A DNA stretch of 64,000 bases, from NCBI RefSeq assembly GCF_963576675.1, contig NC_088919.1, positions 47,266,501-47,330,500 on the forward strand, in the 5' to 3' direction. Numbering within the stretch: the stretch's first letter is position 1; each line of letters starts with the position of its first letter. This document shows positions 23,283-34,872 of this stretch, piece after piece. This stretch comes from Euphorbia lathyris. Lineage: Eukaryota; Streptophyta; Magnoliopsida; Malpighiales; Euphorbiaceae. Under the pieces are notes generated by a model, which was given only the letters and a program-made list of their open reading frames with translations, ran no database searches and had not been told where the DNA came from. Both the position numbers and the translations under genes were made by a program.

Positions 23283-23287
23283 GTCTT
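23283..23287. repeat. Target site duplication GTCTT, right copy (element C)
   Basis: Exact partner of 13327-13331. Confidence 0.97.
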
Positions 23288-25523
23288 CAGCTCTAAAATC
23301 CGAAGGTAAGATTAAAGAGGTAGCTGCACAATCTATCCGTATGATGAAATCTCCAACCCGAATCTGGAGGTTTTTCTCTTGGTTTTTCCTTCCTCCTCTC
23401 GCATCATTAGAGTTAACGCTGGGAGATTCCTTTTGACTATTTCTTTTTTCTGCCTCTCTTTTCCTTAATCTTCTTTTCACATTTTTTGAAAGAGGCCTTG
23501 GGAACTTCTTATGGTTATTTAATTGCCATTGATCGATGGGCGACGTGCTTGAAGGTGTCACGAAACGCGGTCGTTGTTGTTGCACCTCTCTTTTCTTTCC
23601 ATTTTGTGATTGCCTTGAACTCTCCTCCAACTTAGCTGACATCACCTTTGGTACCCATATCTGTCGAGTCCTCAGGTTGCATTGTTGCTTTCCTTTGCCC
23701 CCCCCCCCCCCCCACACTAGTGAAGTGGCATTGATCATGTTGGCAATCGGGAATGGGTCATCATCGATCAGCATGCTTTCCTGCTTTTTCGGGAATTGGA
23801 GTATCCCGCGGTTAATCCTATCATGCACGACATTTCTAAAACCAAAACAAGCTTGAGTATTATGGCTCCAGTTGTCATGATACTTACAGTAATCTCGTCC
23901 GCCTATTTCCTCCTTGGATGGGATCACATGTCTAGGCGGTAATGTGATAAACTGCTCTTTTAACAAATAATCGAAAATCTCTTCCGTCTTTGAGACATCA
24001 AAAGTATATTTGGTGGTTGGAATCCTTTTGACAACCTCTGGTGTTTTGGGATTTTTTAACAACACGGGACATGTTCGAGATCCGGTGTTTGTTAAGTCAG
24101 CGATGGCTACCTCATGTGTTTGTACATCCCCTTGATAGCTTCCCACAGAGTTCGTCCTGCGTCGATGATCTTCCCTCATCAATTCCTCGTACTCTAAAAC
24201 CTTGGCCACCAATTCATAGTAGTCGTGAAAATCGATTCCCTGAAATTTCTTCCGGTTTTTTAATTCTAGTCCACGTTGGGAAATCTTTACGAATTCAGCC
24301 TCGGCTATATTGATTCGACATCAATGTCACATCTTTTTGAATCGGTTGATAAAATTTTCAACTGGTTCCCCATGTCGCTGCGTCATTCGGGACAGCTCCG
24401 CAATGCAAACCTCGGGCTCCGTTCGATAGAATTGGTTATGGAAAAGCCTTTCCATTTGTTCCCATCCATGAATGGACCTTGATGGAAAAGTGGTGTACCA
24501 AGAGAACGCTGGTCCTGTTAGTGATCCTGGGAATAAGCATAAGCGCAACATGTCGAAGTTCATATCCATGCTCAAACCACTGCATTAAAAGATGAAGCGT
24601 GGCACATGCTCTACAGTGGATTGCCCTTCTTCTCCTGAAAACAAAGTGAAATCAGGGACTCTAAAATTATGAGGTAAAGGATATAGTTGATCATACTGCC
24701 GTGGATACGGTTTTTGGAACTCGGGTCGGTACACCTCCCTCACGGCTGGCCCATAAATTTCTTGGACGATGTTTTTTATGCGTTGGGCTTCTCCTAAGTT
24801 GTTGGTGGGCTCTACACGCCTGTGCATCGTCCGTTGTGGGTGAAAGCTGGTTCCTCTCCCATTTCCCCCCATATTACGAGTATAGCTTTCCTCGTAATAT
24901 TCGGCATGGTTACTAAGCCCGATATGAGACCTAAAATGTTATTGAGGTGGTGGGACTTGAACGGGTTCTGGGATGATCCTATCGCCGCGCTCATTGAACC
25001 TGAGATTCTATTCTCGAGCTGGTGGCGGGATGTACCTTTCACCGGCACCTGAGATCGGTGTTCCCTTTGCATTATCTGCCGGTCCTTGGGATGTTGACTT
25101 TTGTGAGAAAAGCTCGGCACGTTTTTTTGGGATTTTGCCGATCTCTCCGGTTAAATCGACAATTCTCTCCTCAAGGGCTGGGACTTTTATGGAATTGGCT
25201 ACCGCCTCATTGTTAGCTTTAAGCATGGCTTCGTTGCTAGCTTTTATCGAATTGCACATAGCCTCATGACTATTCTTCATGGTTTGTAGGAACCCATTTA
25301 GGAATTGGTTCATCTGTTTCTCCATGCTCGCAAGGATCACGGTCATGTCGGGCAAGGGCGATGCTTGAGGTGATTGCTTGTTCGCACCTTCGAAATTGCT
25401 CACCGTCTTGGCTACGAAGCCTTCGGGTACTCCGGATTCATTGTTATCATATTGGTTCTGATTTTGACTCTCTTCGGAGTCCGATGGAGTTGGATCTTTC
25501 CTGGTATTCTTCCTAAGAGGCAT
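23288..25523 (-). pseudogene. Element B gag
   Basis: Starts MPLRKNTRKDPTPSD at 25523, with an N-terminal part predicted helical (SMEKQMNQFLNGFLQ). The gag domain is in 24575-24327: FPGSLTGPAFSWYTTFP, FHNQFYRTEPEV, MTQRHGEPVENFINRF. 24212-23288 carries a knuckle-like CKYHDNWSHNTQAC and a basic stretch (VKRRLRKREAEKRN). The pieces lie in different frames, showing at least two shifts between 24212 and 25008. The last frame runs to the element C border and continues, without a stop, in the protease piece at 13331. Confidence 0.85.
23698..23714. repeat. Poly-C homopolymer
   Basis: A run of about 17 C inside element B gag, read as five Gly codons on the minus strand (VWGGGGGKG). Likely polymerase slippage; exact length may be a sequencing artefact. 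Confidence 0.8.
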
Positions 25524-25722
25524 CCTCCGTGAGTATTGATAGGTGAAAATGATGAAACTAAGTTAGTAATCTAGTTTGAACAAGAAAAAACAAGAAAATA
25601 AATGAGTACTTATTAATGGAATAAAAAGCAAAGCATGAACAACAAGTTATTTAAAAACTGAGTGTGAAAAAATTGGATGTATAAAAAAAAGTATTGGAAT
25701 TTTTGGCAAAGCTTAAATAAAA

Positions 25723-25741
25723 GGTCCCACTGGGCGTGCCA
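25723..25741 (-). other. Primer binding site of element B
   Basis: The minus strand reads TGGCACGCCCAGTGGGACC, five bases inside the LTR edge. The same kind of sequence occurs at this place in other Tat elements I know. I do not assign the tRNA. The stretch 25524-25722 is leader without a gene. Confidence 0.7.
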
Positions 25742-26105
25742 AAAATTGTTAATAATATTTTCGAAATATGCTAATTTCAACCTTGTCACGTGTGGTTAGG
25801 GTGCGGGCGTGCCATAGAAATTATTTCTCAATTATGAAAGACGGTTAAGTTTGTGAAATTGTGCGCCGAAAACATGAATTCTAATCGAAGCGATTGGCGA
25901 GGGATGCAAGGATTGAAAAAGTCCCTCTTGGGTCTCTAGCGCCGTTATAAAAACTTTGCTAGATTAATTATTTTTATTTAAGCTAAGCGTATAAATTGAA
26001 GATGGGTAAAATAAAGAAATTAAAGATGTGAAATTGATACGAGATTTGTTGAAAATTGGTATTTTATTGATTTGATCAAGGTTTGAATACATATGTTTAA
26101 AAATC

Positions 26106-26183
26106 ATGAAATTGAAAATGAATTACAATTGATGAAATTGAAAATGAATTACAATTGATGAAATTGAAAATGAATTACAATTG
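26106..26183. repeat. 26-bp minisatellite, three copies, in element B LTR
   Basis: Units start at 26106, 26132 and 26158, reading ATGAAATTGAAAATGAATT plus seven bases, almost identical to one another. Confidence 0.9.
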
Positions 26184-27070
26184 AAAGATTTCTATACTAA
26201 ACATATAGACAATCAATTGAATTGGAAAAAACAAATCAATACAAGGAATTGAAATGCAATTAAAATAAAATTGAAATTTAACGACAAACTCGGAACCACA
26301 ATAGCTATCTCGACTGGACGTTGAACTTTGATGTTGTCTTGAAATCCTCGGATGCACCACGGTCGGTTGGGCCCGTATGGTATACGATCTTGGCAATATC
26401 AAAACGTGTGGTAGGCAAATGGGGTAGATTTAACCCTTGACTTCGGTGGGATCGATTGAGTGCTTAGGGACCTGGAATTGGACGACTAAATAGGCTAAAA
26501 TTAATTTTAGAAAGTGAAGAACAAACTTCTATAAGGGACAGAAGGCTAAAACGGATTCTAAATGGACGAAATTGGGAGTTGAAAATAATTGGTCGAATCT
26601 GGAAAATTTTGGAAACAGAATATCTACAAGAATTTGGGCTGTAAAGATTGGCTTGTAACTATAGTGTCTGAGCACGTAATTGGGAAAATAAATATACTAG
26701 ATTGAACCTCAGGACGTCAGGAACAACTTTGTTGAAGGGATTGAAAGCAAAAAATGACTTTAAATGGACGAAATCGGGCTTTGAAATAATTGGACGAATC
26801 TGAAAAATTAATTTGAAAACAGAATTCTAGCTAAGGATTGAGCAAAAAAAAGGCTTAGGAATGCTAGATTGAATTGAAAAACTTGGAAAGAGGCTATTGG
26901 AAATTGAATTAAAGCTAAAGGCAAGCTAAAAGAAGGAATTAAAGCTAAGAAAAATGAAGAACCAAAAGGAAGAACTCAAGAACTAAGAACTAAGAATAGA
27001 GAGCATTGGAAGGAACCTTAGAAAGGGGTTTTGGGTGTGTTGAGTGTCCTTGAGTTGAGTGTGGGAGGGT

Positions 27071-27080
27071 CTATTTATAG
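27071..27080 (-). promoter_or_regulatory. TATA box of element B LTR
   Basis: Minus strand CTATAAATAG followed by a C-rich initiator-like stretch, the usual layout of a plant LTR promoter. Confidence 0.6.
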
Positions 27081-27403
27081 TTTTTTGGAAGGGTATTTTG
27101 GGTAATTAATTATCAACTGACCCTTATTTTTCTCTCTAACTTTGCCCACTAACTTGCCACCTCACTAACTTCCTCAACCTCCACCAACCACTACCAATTT
27201 TCATGCCACATCACCCCACTACCTTGTGGTTAGAGAGAGTTTTAAGGCTTGGGCCTAGATGTGGGGATGGGCTAGGCTTCGTAGGTTAGCTCGTGGTTGT
27301 GTTCAGGTGCGTTTGGAGAAGTCGGGTGGACCGAAACGGGCTCCGAACGAGGACTGATCTCTCGTTTGCCATGCTAACTTCCAGCTCGCCGAGCTGGAGG
27401 TTA

Positions 27404-27410
<7 letters not shown>

Positions 27411-27471
<61 letters not shown>

Positions 27472-27472
27472 G
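27411..27472. repeat. (TA)n(GA)n microsatellite between element B and element D
   Basis: About 20 TA units followed by about 10 GA units. The right end of element D is also flanked by a TA run (from about 43832), so D appears to have inserted in a TA microsatellite; the 9-bp duplication would then be TATATATAT. Confidence 0.85.
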
Positions 27473-27530
27473 AGAGATCGGGTGTGGCACATTGCTTATG
27501 GTGTGACAAGGCTTATTGTGTGACAACAGT
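27471..27530 (+). repeat. Left terminal inverted repeat of element D
   Basis: Reads GAGATCGGGTGTGGCACATT then two more TGTGACA boxes about 18 bp apart (GGCTTATTGTGTGACAAC). Pairs with 43772-43831 reversed at roughly three positions in four. Confidence 0.75.
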
Positions 27531-28295
27531 GGCTTTTTAGTAATTGTGTAAAAAATAGAGGGGTATATTTGTAATTTTACGCGCTTAGTATAAATAGTTA
27601 TTAAGTTAGGGGTATATTTGTAATCTCCTATATTTCTTTCATTCTTTCTTCTCCGGTGATTTTCTGATATTTCTCTCGTTTTTTCCGGTTGCGCCGTTTC
27701 ATTTCCGATCGTGTTTTTGTTGAGTTTTTGGTTGGATTTCTTTGTTTCGTCTCGCATTTTGTGTTTGTTGGAAGATATCGGTGAGTTCCTGTATGTTTTT
27801 GTGTTTGTTTTGATCGTTTTTATGTTTTTTATGTTTGTTCATTTCCCTTCGTTTTTTTGTTGAATATTTATGGCTCTGATTTCCTATATTTTTTCTTTAT
27901 CGGTAGGTTCGGCTCTCTGTTTGTGTATTTTTGAAGTTATCGGTGAGTTCCTCTGTGTTTTCTTTGTTCATTTTAGATTTTGTGTTATGCATGTTCTTCG
28001 TTTTTTTGTTTATATGTTTTGTTTAGGTTTTGTATTTTTGTTTTGTTTTTTTTGTTGTTTTTTAGAGTTTCAACGACATTTTATTGTGTTTTTTCATTCT
28101 TTGCGTCTATCATTTGTTAGTTTTGTGACTTCTATATGTGTTTTTTTTGTTGTTTTTCAGTATATATCAGAATGTCAAAAGCTACTTCTAGTAGGGAAGA
28201 TAGTTTGCCTAAGCATGTTATTGATCCTGCGTTGCTTCGTGCTATAAACTCTGATTATATGGAGGTTGATGACGACATGTACTATTTTATGTTTT

Positions 28296-28475
28296 TATGG
28301 AACAATATATGCATTCTTTTTGAACAATATATGTATTCGTTTGGAACAATGTATGTTTTTGTACGGAACTATATATGTATTCGTTTTGAACAATATATGT
28401 ATTCGTTTGGAACAATATATGTATTCGTTTGGAACATTTTATAAGTTCGTTTGTAACTATATATGTATTTTGTTG
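28296..28475 (+). repeat. 22-bp tandem array (element D, intron 1 of Ulp1-like gene)
   Basis: Eight units of GGAACAATATATGTATTCGT-like sequence. The GAAC core occurs at 28300, 28322, 28344, 28366, 28388, 28410 and 28432, with a decayed unit at 28454: an exact 22-bp period. Confidence 0.92.
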
Positions 28476-30837
28476 ATCTAGTATTGTTGTTAATTTTGTT
28501 ATTTTTTATGCTTCAAGGGTCTCTGAAAAGAATAGTGAAGAAGGAAGTAAACAGAGATTTGTGAAGAAATCTCATGCTTTGAAGAAAAAGTCATCAAATA
28601 TTGGTGTTCCTGTTGATGAAAGTTCTTCTGATGCTCTGAAGGATGTAGAAAGTTGTTCTGATGCTGATGAAAGTTCTTCTGATGATCGTGATAATATGAA
28701 TGATCCTGATTTTGTTATCAGTGCGAGTACACCATCTGAAGAACAAGCAGATGATGAATATGTTGTTTCTGGTTGTGTTGGAAAGAAAAGAAAAGTTAGA
28801 GTTAATTTGAATGGAGATGGTTCTTCTAGGTTGAAGATAAAGAAGGTTGAGGTTGTGAAAGTATCTGGTGGTTCTAGATTGAAAAGGAAAAAAGTTGAGG
28901 TTGTGAAAGGAGTTGGTTCTCATAGATCTGTGAACCGTGATTGTGGAAGAAGGATTGTGAAGAATGATAGTTGCTATTCTGTTATGGAGCAAGATTTATC
29001 TGGTGTAGTATTGAATCAGAGGGTGCGTCCAACAACATTTATTAAGTTTGTTAAAACTATGCCAGAGACATACAAAGCTGCCATTAGGAAGATAGGGTTT
29101 GGTGGTTTTTTGTGTCTGGATATTGGGAAGCTTAATGGAAATTTTTGTGGCATGGTTGTGGATTCTGTTGATCCTGACAGATGCTATTTTATTCTTCCTG
29201 GTAATGACCGGATTGATTTGAGTGAAGAGGATTTCCATTGTGTTTATGGCCTGCCATGTGGAGGAAAGGAAATTAAGGAATCGGATAGTAACAGTGGGGA
29301 TAGTTGGTTTAATTTTTTAAACACTTGGAGGAAGTCTTTTGGTCTAAGTAGTGGCAGTCCTAAGGATAAAGATGTGCTTTATAGGCTGAAAAATCGGTTG
29401 GAAGTGGATGTTTGTGATGAGTTCATTTGGAACTTCATTGTTATTGTTGTTAATTCTTCCATCGTTCAAACAAGAATAGGGCGTTGTACAATAAGTTTTT
29501 ATTCAGTTGCATGAATGTGAATGAAATTTCGAAGTTAGATTGGTGCCGGTTTAGTTTTAAGCATCTTATAGATTCTGTTCGTTCTTTCAAGAACGATTCT
29601 AAGCCATATTTTTTCACAGGCCCTCTTCCATTTATACTGGTAATTGTTTTAATATGTTGGAATTTATTTTGAATAATTTATGTATTTTCTTATAATTTTT
29701 TTTTCTCATTTTTTTTATTGTGGATATGTTATTTTGATCGTTTGCAACGTGGGGTTGATTTGAGGCCACGTTCCTTTCCACTAACTTCTGTGTGGAATAA
29801 TGTTCTAATCTCTGAAAGAATTAAGTTGGAAAAAGCCAGTGGTTTTGGCAAGGGAATTGTATTGAAGAGATTAGTGAAATCTGAAGCAGAGGTAGAATGT
29901 GAAGGCCCTAATGTTGAAGGTAAGAAGAAGAAGAAGAGAGAAGAAGAGAAGAAGAAGAGAGAAGAAGAAGCATGTAGAAGAAGGAGAAGAAGAAGATACT
30001 CAAGAAGGAGTTTCTGGCTGTCCCAGTCACTTCATGGTATGCATCTGTGTTTTTCTTTTATATAGAAGTTTGTGTTTCGTTTTGATAAATTAGTAAATAG
30101 TGTTTTTATAAATGCAGGAATTCACTGTCAGGTTTAAATCAGTGGCTAGAAAGTTAGCTAATGCTGTAACTGAGATGTATATGTTGGTGGATGAAGCTGA
30201 AAATATGTTTGATGAGAATGACTTACCTGTACGGATGAATACATTTGTTGAAAACATTTTTACTAAGTACAGAGTTAGTAAGGAAGAGAGGATGAGCCAG
30301 CGTTCTGAGCGAATGCCAGCAAGTGAGCATTCGGGAAGATTATCTAATGAATCTGATGAGGATAATGAATTTTTTAATCTGCATGGCTTTTGGGAAGAAT
30401 ATAATGCTGTTAATGAAGAATATAACAAGCAGGTACAGAAAAAGATAGCTGAAGGTTTAGAAAAAGAGAGAGGAGGAGCAGAGAAGGAGAAGAATAAGAA
30501 GAAGAAGAGAGGAGTAGTGAAGAAAGTTAGAGGGAAAGTAGGGTCATCTGAAGGTCTGAGGTTGAGAATAAAGATGAATTCTGCTCCTCAATTTGAGTTG
30601 TTAAGCCAGTCTGTAGCTGATCAATCTGTTTCATCTGAAATGTAATTTATTTATGTTTGAATAATTCCTGTTTTTTGTTTTGGAACATGTCATTTAATAT
30701 TTGTGGCTTAATTGATGTTTTTTTTGTAGGGCTGCTGATATAGTTTCTGGGGCTGGTCCTTTAGTTTGTGTAAATCAAGATGAAGGGGATGAGTTTGTTG
30801 ATCCTGCTGATGAAATTGTGTAAGTTATTATTTTGTT

Positions 30838-30890
30838 GAACAAATGGTTCAGTTTTTTGGAACCTTTCTTGTATATGTGTGGAACATTTT
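30838..30890 (+). repeat. 22-bp repeat units in an intron of the Ulp1-like gene
   Basis: GAAC cores at 30838, 30860 and 30882, the same 22-bp spacing and orientation as the array at 28296. Confidence 0.75.
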
Positions 30891-32019
30891 TATTTTTATT
30901 TTTTTTTTGTTATATATTTGAGTTGTTTTATATTTTCACCAGTGATATCGATGATGCGATTGAGTCAGAGATGTCTGATTCTGATTTTGATGATGATATA
31001 GACTTGGAGTGTTTGCCTGGAGATGTTCCAGATGAATTTGGCGATATGTGTAGATGGGCTAACAATTATTTATGTCATGGGAGGACAGTTTTTACCACGT
31101 TTGAAGATTACATTTTTGGTCATCCGGTGAAAGCAGTTATATTGAGGAAGGATATTCGTGAATTGGCTGATCTAGCTCCAATAGGCTGTGGCCTAATTTT
31201 GTATTACATGAGGTATTTTTTTTATCTATAATTGCATGTTTGTATTAGTGGTTATATTGTTTTATTTTTTTGAATGACATGTTTACTGTATATGTTTCGT
31301 GTGTGTTTTCTACAGGCACCTTTATGATGTGATTGTGAATAATGATAGATTGGATACCACATTCTCCCTTGTTGATCCAAACATAACTAATCATTTTGAA
31401 AGAGTTCATAAGATTGGGGAGAAGATCAAGTTTTTGACAGAACAGTCCGGGAATAAATGTTTGTATTTGATACCGCGAAACAAAGAGTATGCATTATTTG
31501 TCTATACTGATGATTTATTTTATTTGTTTAATAATGTATTATTGTTTTACTAATGTTTTTTGTTTTCTTCAGTTATCATTAGACTTTGACTGTCGTTGAT
31601 CTTGAGCGGAAACGTGTTTTTCTTTTGGATCCATTGAAAACTCGTTTGGGCTTGGAAAATGATCAATGGAGATATGTTGTTGATGAGTATGTTTAATAAT
31701 CAAATGCTCTTTTATAATGTATTTTATTTATTGAATGTAATAGTTTGACATATATATGGATTTGTTTTGCAGATCTATTATTTCTTTTTATCATGAGAAG
31801 GTTTTGGTAAAATGGATTTGCCCTGTGGTACGTGTTTAATTTGTATGTATATTTGTGTAATTTTTTTTTATTGTTTTTAAGTTGTTTGTATTTTATTTTG
31901 CAGAATATTCCATCTCAGAAAGATACAAAAAGCTGTGGGTATTATGTAATGAAGTATATGGATGATATAATGTCTGAGAAAGTGTTGAAAATTGACAATA
32001 TTGTAAGTGTTTATTCTTT

Positions 32020-32075
32020 GAACAATTGATGTTTTTTCTTTGAACAATTGGTGTTTATTTTTGGAACAATTAGTT
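32020..32075 (+). repeat. 22-bp repeat units in an intron between the two Ulp1-like segments
   Basis: GAACAA cores at 32020, 32042 and 32064. Confidence 0.8.
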
Positions 32076-33639
32076 TTAATATATGACATTTTGAAGTTAT
32101 AGTTTTGATGCATTATTTTAATTGTGATATGTTTTTTAGTGGGATAAGTATGCTAGGAGGTCATCTTACGGTGTAGATGTGATGAACGAATTACGTCGAG
32201 ATTTGGGAGATATTATTTTGAGATATGGTCTTGATAATGAAAATGGTGGAGGAGGTCGTGTAAGGAGGATTGTTAAGAACTCGAAGTACCTTCGTTCTCC
32301 TTTTATTTCTCGGCATCCAAAGTTGCTGGATAACATGGATAGTCGTAAAAGGAGGATTGTTGAATTTGCACTGAGTCCTGTTTTAAGCAGGTAAGAAGTT
32401 GAAGTTATGTTTGTTATATGAATTTATATGTTATTTTGGCATATACTGATAGTTTTTTTCCTTGTTTTGAAATGATATTTTTTTCAGTGATGGACAAACC
32501 TTTATTGATAAACGGGAGATTTTATCAATGTCTGGTCATGATCATATTGTCAATAATATTGTGGATGCTTGGAGTTCAATTTTGAACACTGAAGAATTGA
32601 AAAAATATAATGGAAAACCGAAAAGATTTTTTTCAGTACATATGCTTTTGTATGTTTCCTAACTTTGTAAGTTTGTTTTTTGTTTTCATTTTGTAAATAA
32701 TTGTTTTGCTAAATGTTGTTTTGATTATTTTGTAGAATCTTCTGTTTTCTGGAGCTAGTACATCAAGAGAATATAATTTTAATGAAAGACATCAGAATGA
32801 ACTTTCTTTTTTCAAATTTAAAAACTTGGTTGATGTTGAATTGGTAAGTTTTATGGTGTTTATTAGGTATTTTTCCCTGTTATTTCTCATGGACATTTTT
32901 ATCTGATTGTTGTCAACAATCTTTCAAAGACTGTTCAAATATTGGATAATATGACACTGCATCGAAAAATCAGTCGTGCTGATAAGTATGATAATTATCC
33001 AGAACAATTGGTATCTTGTAACTTGATTTACTTCATTCTTTGTTTTTTTTGTATACGTGATAACATATTTTCTGATTTGTTTGTTGTAGTTAAAATCCTA
33101 TGCTTATTTTGTTTTAAAAAATGATGCTTCTTCATTAAAACAAATGTGTGCATACAAAGTGCAAATCCTGAGGATGAAGTGGAGAAGCAATAATAACCAC
33201 AATGATTGTGGTATTTTTCTTTTGAAGCATATGGAAACATACATTGGTCAGAGTGTGAAAGAGTGGAATATTGGATTGACAAAGAATTCAAAGGTATATG
33301 TTGTAAATTCTTTATGTAACAGTTTGTATTACTATTATTCTATTTTATTATATCATTTTTTTTGTTGCAGGGAAAAGAGTTTAGAAAGCTTAGAATTTTT
33401 TATTGCTGGGCATTATTTTGAATCCAATAAATCAACTTATTGAAGAAATTGATGAGAAGTCAAAAGAATGGGTTGTTGGAGCTGGATTAAATTTAGAATA
33501 GCATATTTTGTATGTTAAATTTGTAAATATATTTTAGAATTTATAAATATACTTTAGAATTTGTATATAAAATTTTATATTTAATTTTTTTTTTCAAATT
33601 ATGTTTGTTTATTCTTAACAGATGTCAATATATTCAATA

Positions 33640-34250
33640 TTTAGCAGATATAATTCATTTGGAACAGACGTTACATTTAATTTGAACAAATGGTATATTC
33701 ATTCGGAACAAACTATATAATTACATTGAACAAGTCGTACAATTTTGTAGAATTCATCCACAACCTTTTTTCAATACTCACAATCACTTAATGGTACATT
33801 AAGTTGGAACAAATGTTATAGTTATATTAAACAATTTGTACAATTTATATATACTTTGTATACATCATCATTTTATTAAACAAATTTTGTTGGAACGTAG
33901 TACTAATTATGTTTGAATTGGAAATGAATTTAGATCACATTAAAGTAAATAAAAAGAATGTAACTATTTCTGATTGAACAATGTAATATTTTTTCCGGAA
34001 CAACTTATTGTATTCGGATGGAACAATACAGTATATGTAATCGAACAAATGGTACAATCATTCAGAACAACTTATATAATTATATGGAACAAGTTGTACG
34101 ATTTGGTAGATTTCAGTCCACAGCCTTTTTCAGTACTCACAATCACTTAATGGTACATTAAGTTCGAACAAACAATATATTTATATTAAACAATTTCTAC
34201 AATTTATATATATGTTTGGATCAATATAAGATCATATCCAATGGTTCATA
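33640..34250 (+). repeat. 22-bp repeat cluster downstream of Ulp1-like gene
   Basis: GAAC cores at 33662, 33684, 33706, 33728; 33807 (with AAAC at 33829); 33976, 33998; 34021, 34043, 34065, 34087. All are spaced by 22 bp inside each group. Parts of this cluster are duplicated: 33782-33850 resembles 34141-34210, and 33898-34050 resembles 39105-39255 beyond the hAT. No gene is seen in the stretch. Confidence 0.9.
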
Positions 34251-34258
34251 CTCACAAC
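34251..34258. repeat. Target site duplication CTCACAAC, left copy (hAT-1)
   Basis: Exact 8-bp repeat of 39009-39016, flanking the TAGGGCTGGGC ends. Confidence 0.97.
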
Positions 34259-34697
34259 TAGGGCTGGGCGCGAATCCTGGAGATACTGGACCGGACCGAA
34301 TATCCGAGGAAAAAACTCCGAAATTGGACCGGACGTTTGACTTTTTTTGGAGAACCGAACTGGATTGGACCGTTGACTTTTTGTCAAAGAACTGGACCGA
34401 ACTGGACCGAAATTTATCCAGGACCGGACCGATAACCGGATTGGATTGAATTGGATTGGACCGAACTGAAATAACCGAAAGTTTAGCAATAATAAATTTA
34501 TATTTCATACATTAACTTTATATAAAGAGAAATATTATATAATATATAGTTATATATTTTGTAAGGTTTGGTAAACTAATTACAATAATATAAATTTATA
34601 ATTTATTAATAAAGTATAACATTATTATATAGTCATAAAAGTTATCCCGATTAATTCCTGTTTATAAAATGAAATAAAAAAATATTTACCTAAAAAT

Positions 34698-34770
34698 GTA
34701 GACATGGAGAATCGAACACCTAACAAAATAAAACATTGTTAATCACCTTAACCATCTGAACCAATTCTAC
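34698..34770 (-). other. tRNA-like 73-bp segment in hAT-1
   Basis: On the minus strand it starts GTAGAATTGGTTCAGATGG and ends TCCATGTCTAC. The ends pair (GTAGA/TCTAC); GGTTCAGATGGTTAAGG resembles the D arm and A box; AACAA/TTGTT can form an anticodon-like stem; GTTCGATTC resembles the T loop and B box. Length is exactly 73. The same segment is kept in hAT-2 (52500-52572). Probably a captured tRNA relic, not a working tRNA. Confidence 0.5.
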
Positions 34771-34872
34771 TTCTTATTAACAATTTAATTAAGTAACAAA
34801 TATTAGAAGTTTTAAATATTAAATTTTTTAAACATTTTATAAAATAGAATCTCGTGTTTCTTTTACAAAAGA

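Larger units (their letters stand above)
6758..27410 (-). mobile_element. Element B: Tat-type Ty3/gypsy retrotransposon, split by element C
   Basis: Minus-strand order from high to low coordinate: LTR (25747-27410), primer binding site, gag (25523-23288), [element C 13332-23282], protease, RT, two RNase H domains, integrase, a 113-bp tandem array, and an extra plus-strand gene (7140-8376). The dual RNase H and the antisense extra gene are hallmarks of the Tat lineage. Frameshifts and stops occur throughout, so this is an old copy. No 3' LTR is visible; B stops at the edge of element A, suggesting A inserted into it. Confidence 0.85.
25747..27410 (-). repeat. 5' LTR of element B (about 1.66 kb)
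   Basis: In plus orientation it starts TGTTAATAAT next to the primer site; the outer edge is placed at 27410 (GTTTACA), which gives an approximate inverted partner, just before the (TA)n tract. A minus-strand TATA box (CTATAAATAG, 27071-27080) splits U3 from R/U5. No second copy is in the window to confirm the borders. No gene seen inside. Confidence 0.6.
28172..33501 (+). pseudogene. Ulp1-like (C48 cysteine peptidase) gene of element D, multi-exon, two protease-like segments
   Basis: Starts MSKATSSREDSLPK at 28172 after an AG acceptor-like site. Introns are evident (28278-28515, about 29640-29715 and others). The N-terminal region is acidic and basic low complexity with a (GAA)n-coded KKKREEE run near 29920-30000, then a conserved plant segment (IGFGGFLCLDIGKL, YGLPCGGKEI, FTGPLPFIL). 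Protease segment 1 (31570-32030) has YH, VFLLDPL and KSCGYYVMKYMDD, but the codon after the catalytic His is TAG (31580-31582). Linker KYLRSPFISRHP follows. Segment 2 (32870-33300) has HFYLIVVN, QILDN and NDCGIFLLKHMETY, so His, Asp and Cys are all present. A one-base shift near 29480 also breaks the gene. Family role: SUMO or ubiquitin-like processing; here unproven. Confidence 0.7.

Noticed and set aside
27293..27757. ORFs with long Tyr-Ile and Arg-Glu runs
   Set aside because: Produced by the (TA)n(GA)n microsatellite.
27870..28247. 125-codon hydrophobic ORF that could be read as a membrane protein
   Set aside because: T-rich leader of element D; Phe/Leu/Cys content follows base composition, and a spliced ATG exon starts at 28172 in a different frame.
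28296..28475. Regular repeat-spacer look resembling a CRISPR array
   Set aside because: The 22-bp units are directly adjacent without unique spacers, in a plant transposon.
34216..34508. ORFs on both strands rich in Trp, Arg and Asp or Ser and Pro
   Set aside because: They read the GGACCGAA subterminal repeats of hAT-1; the same happens at 52780-53046 in hAT-2.
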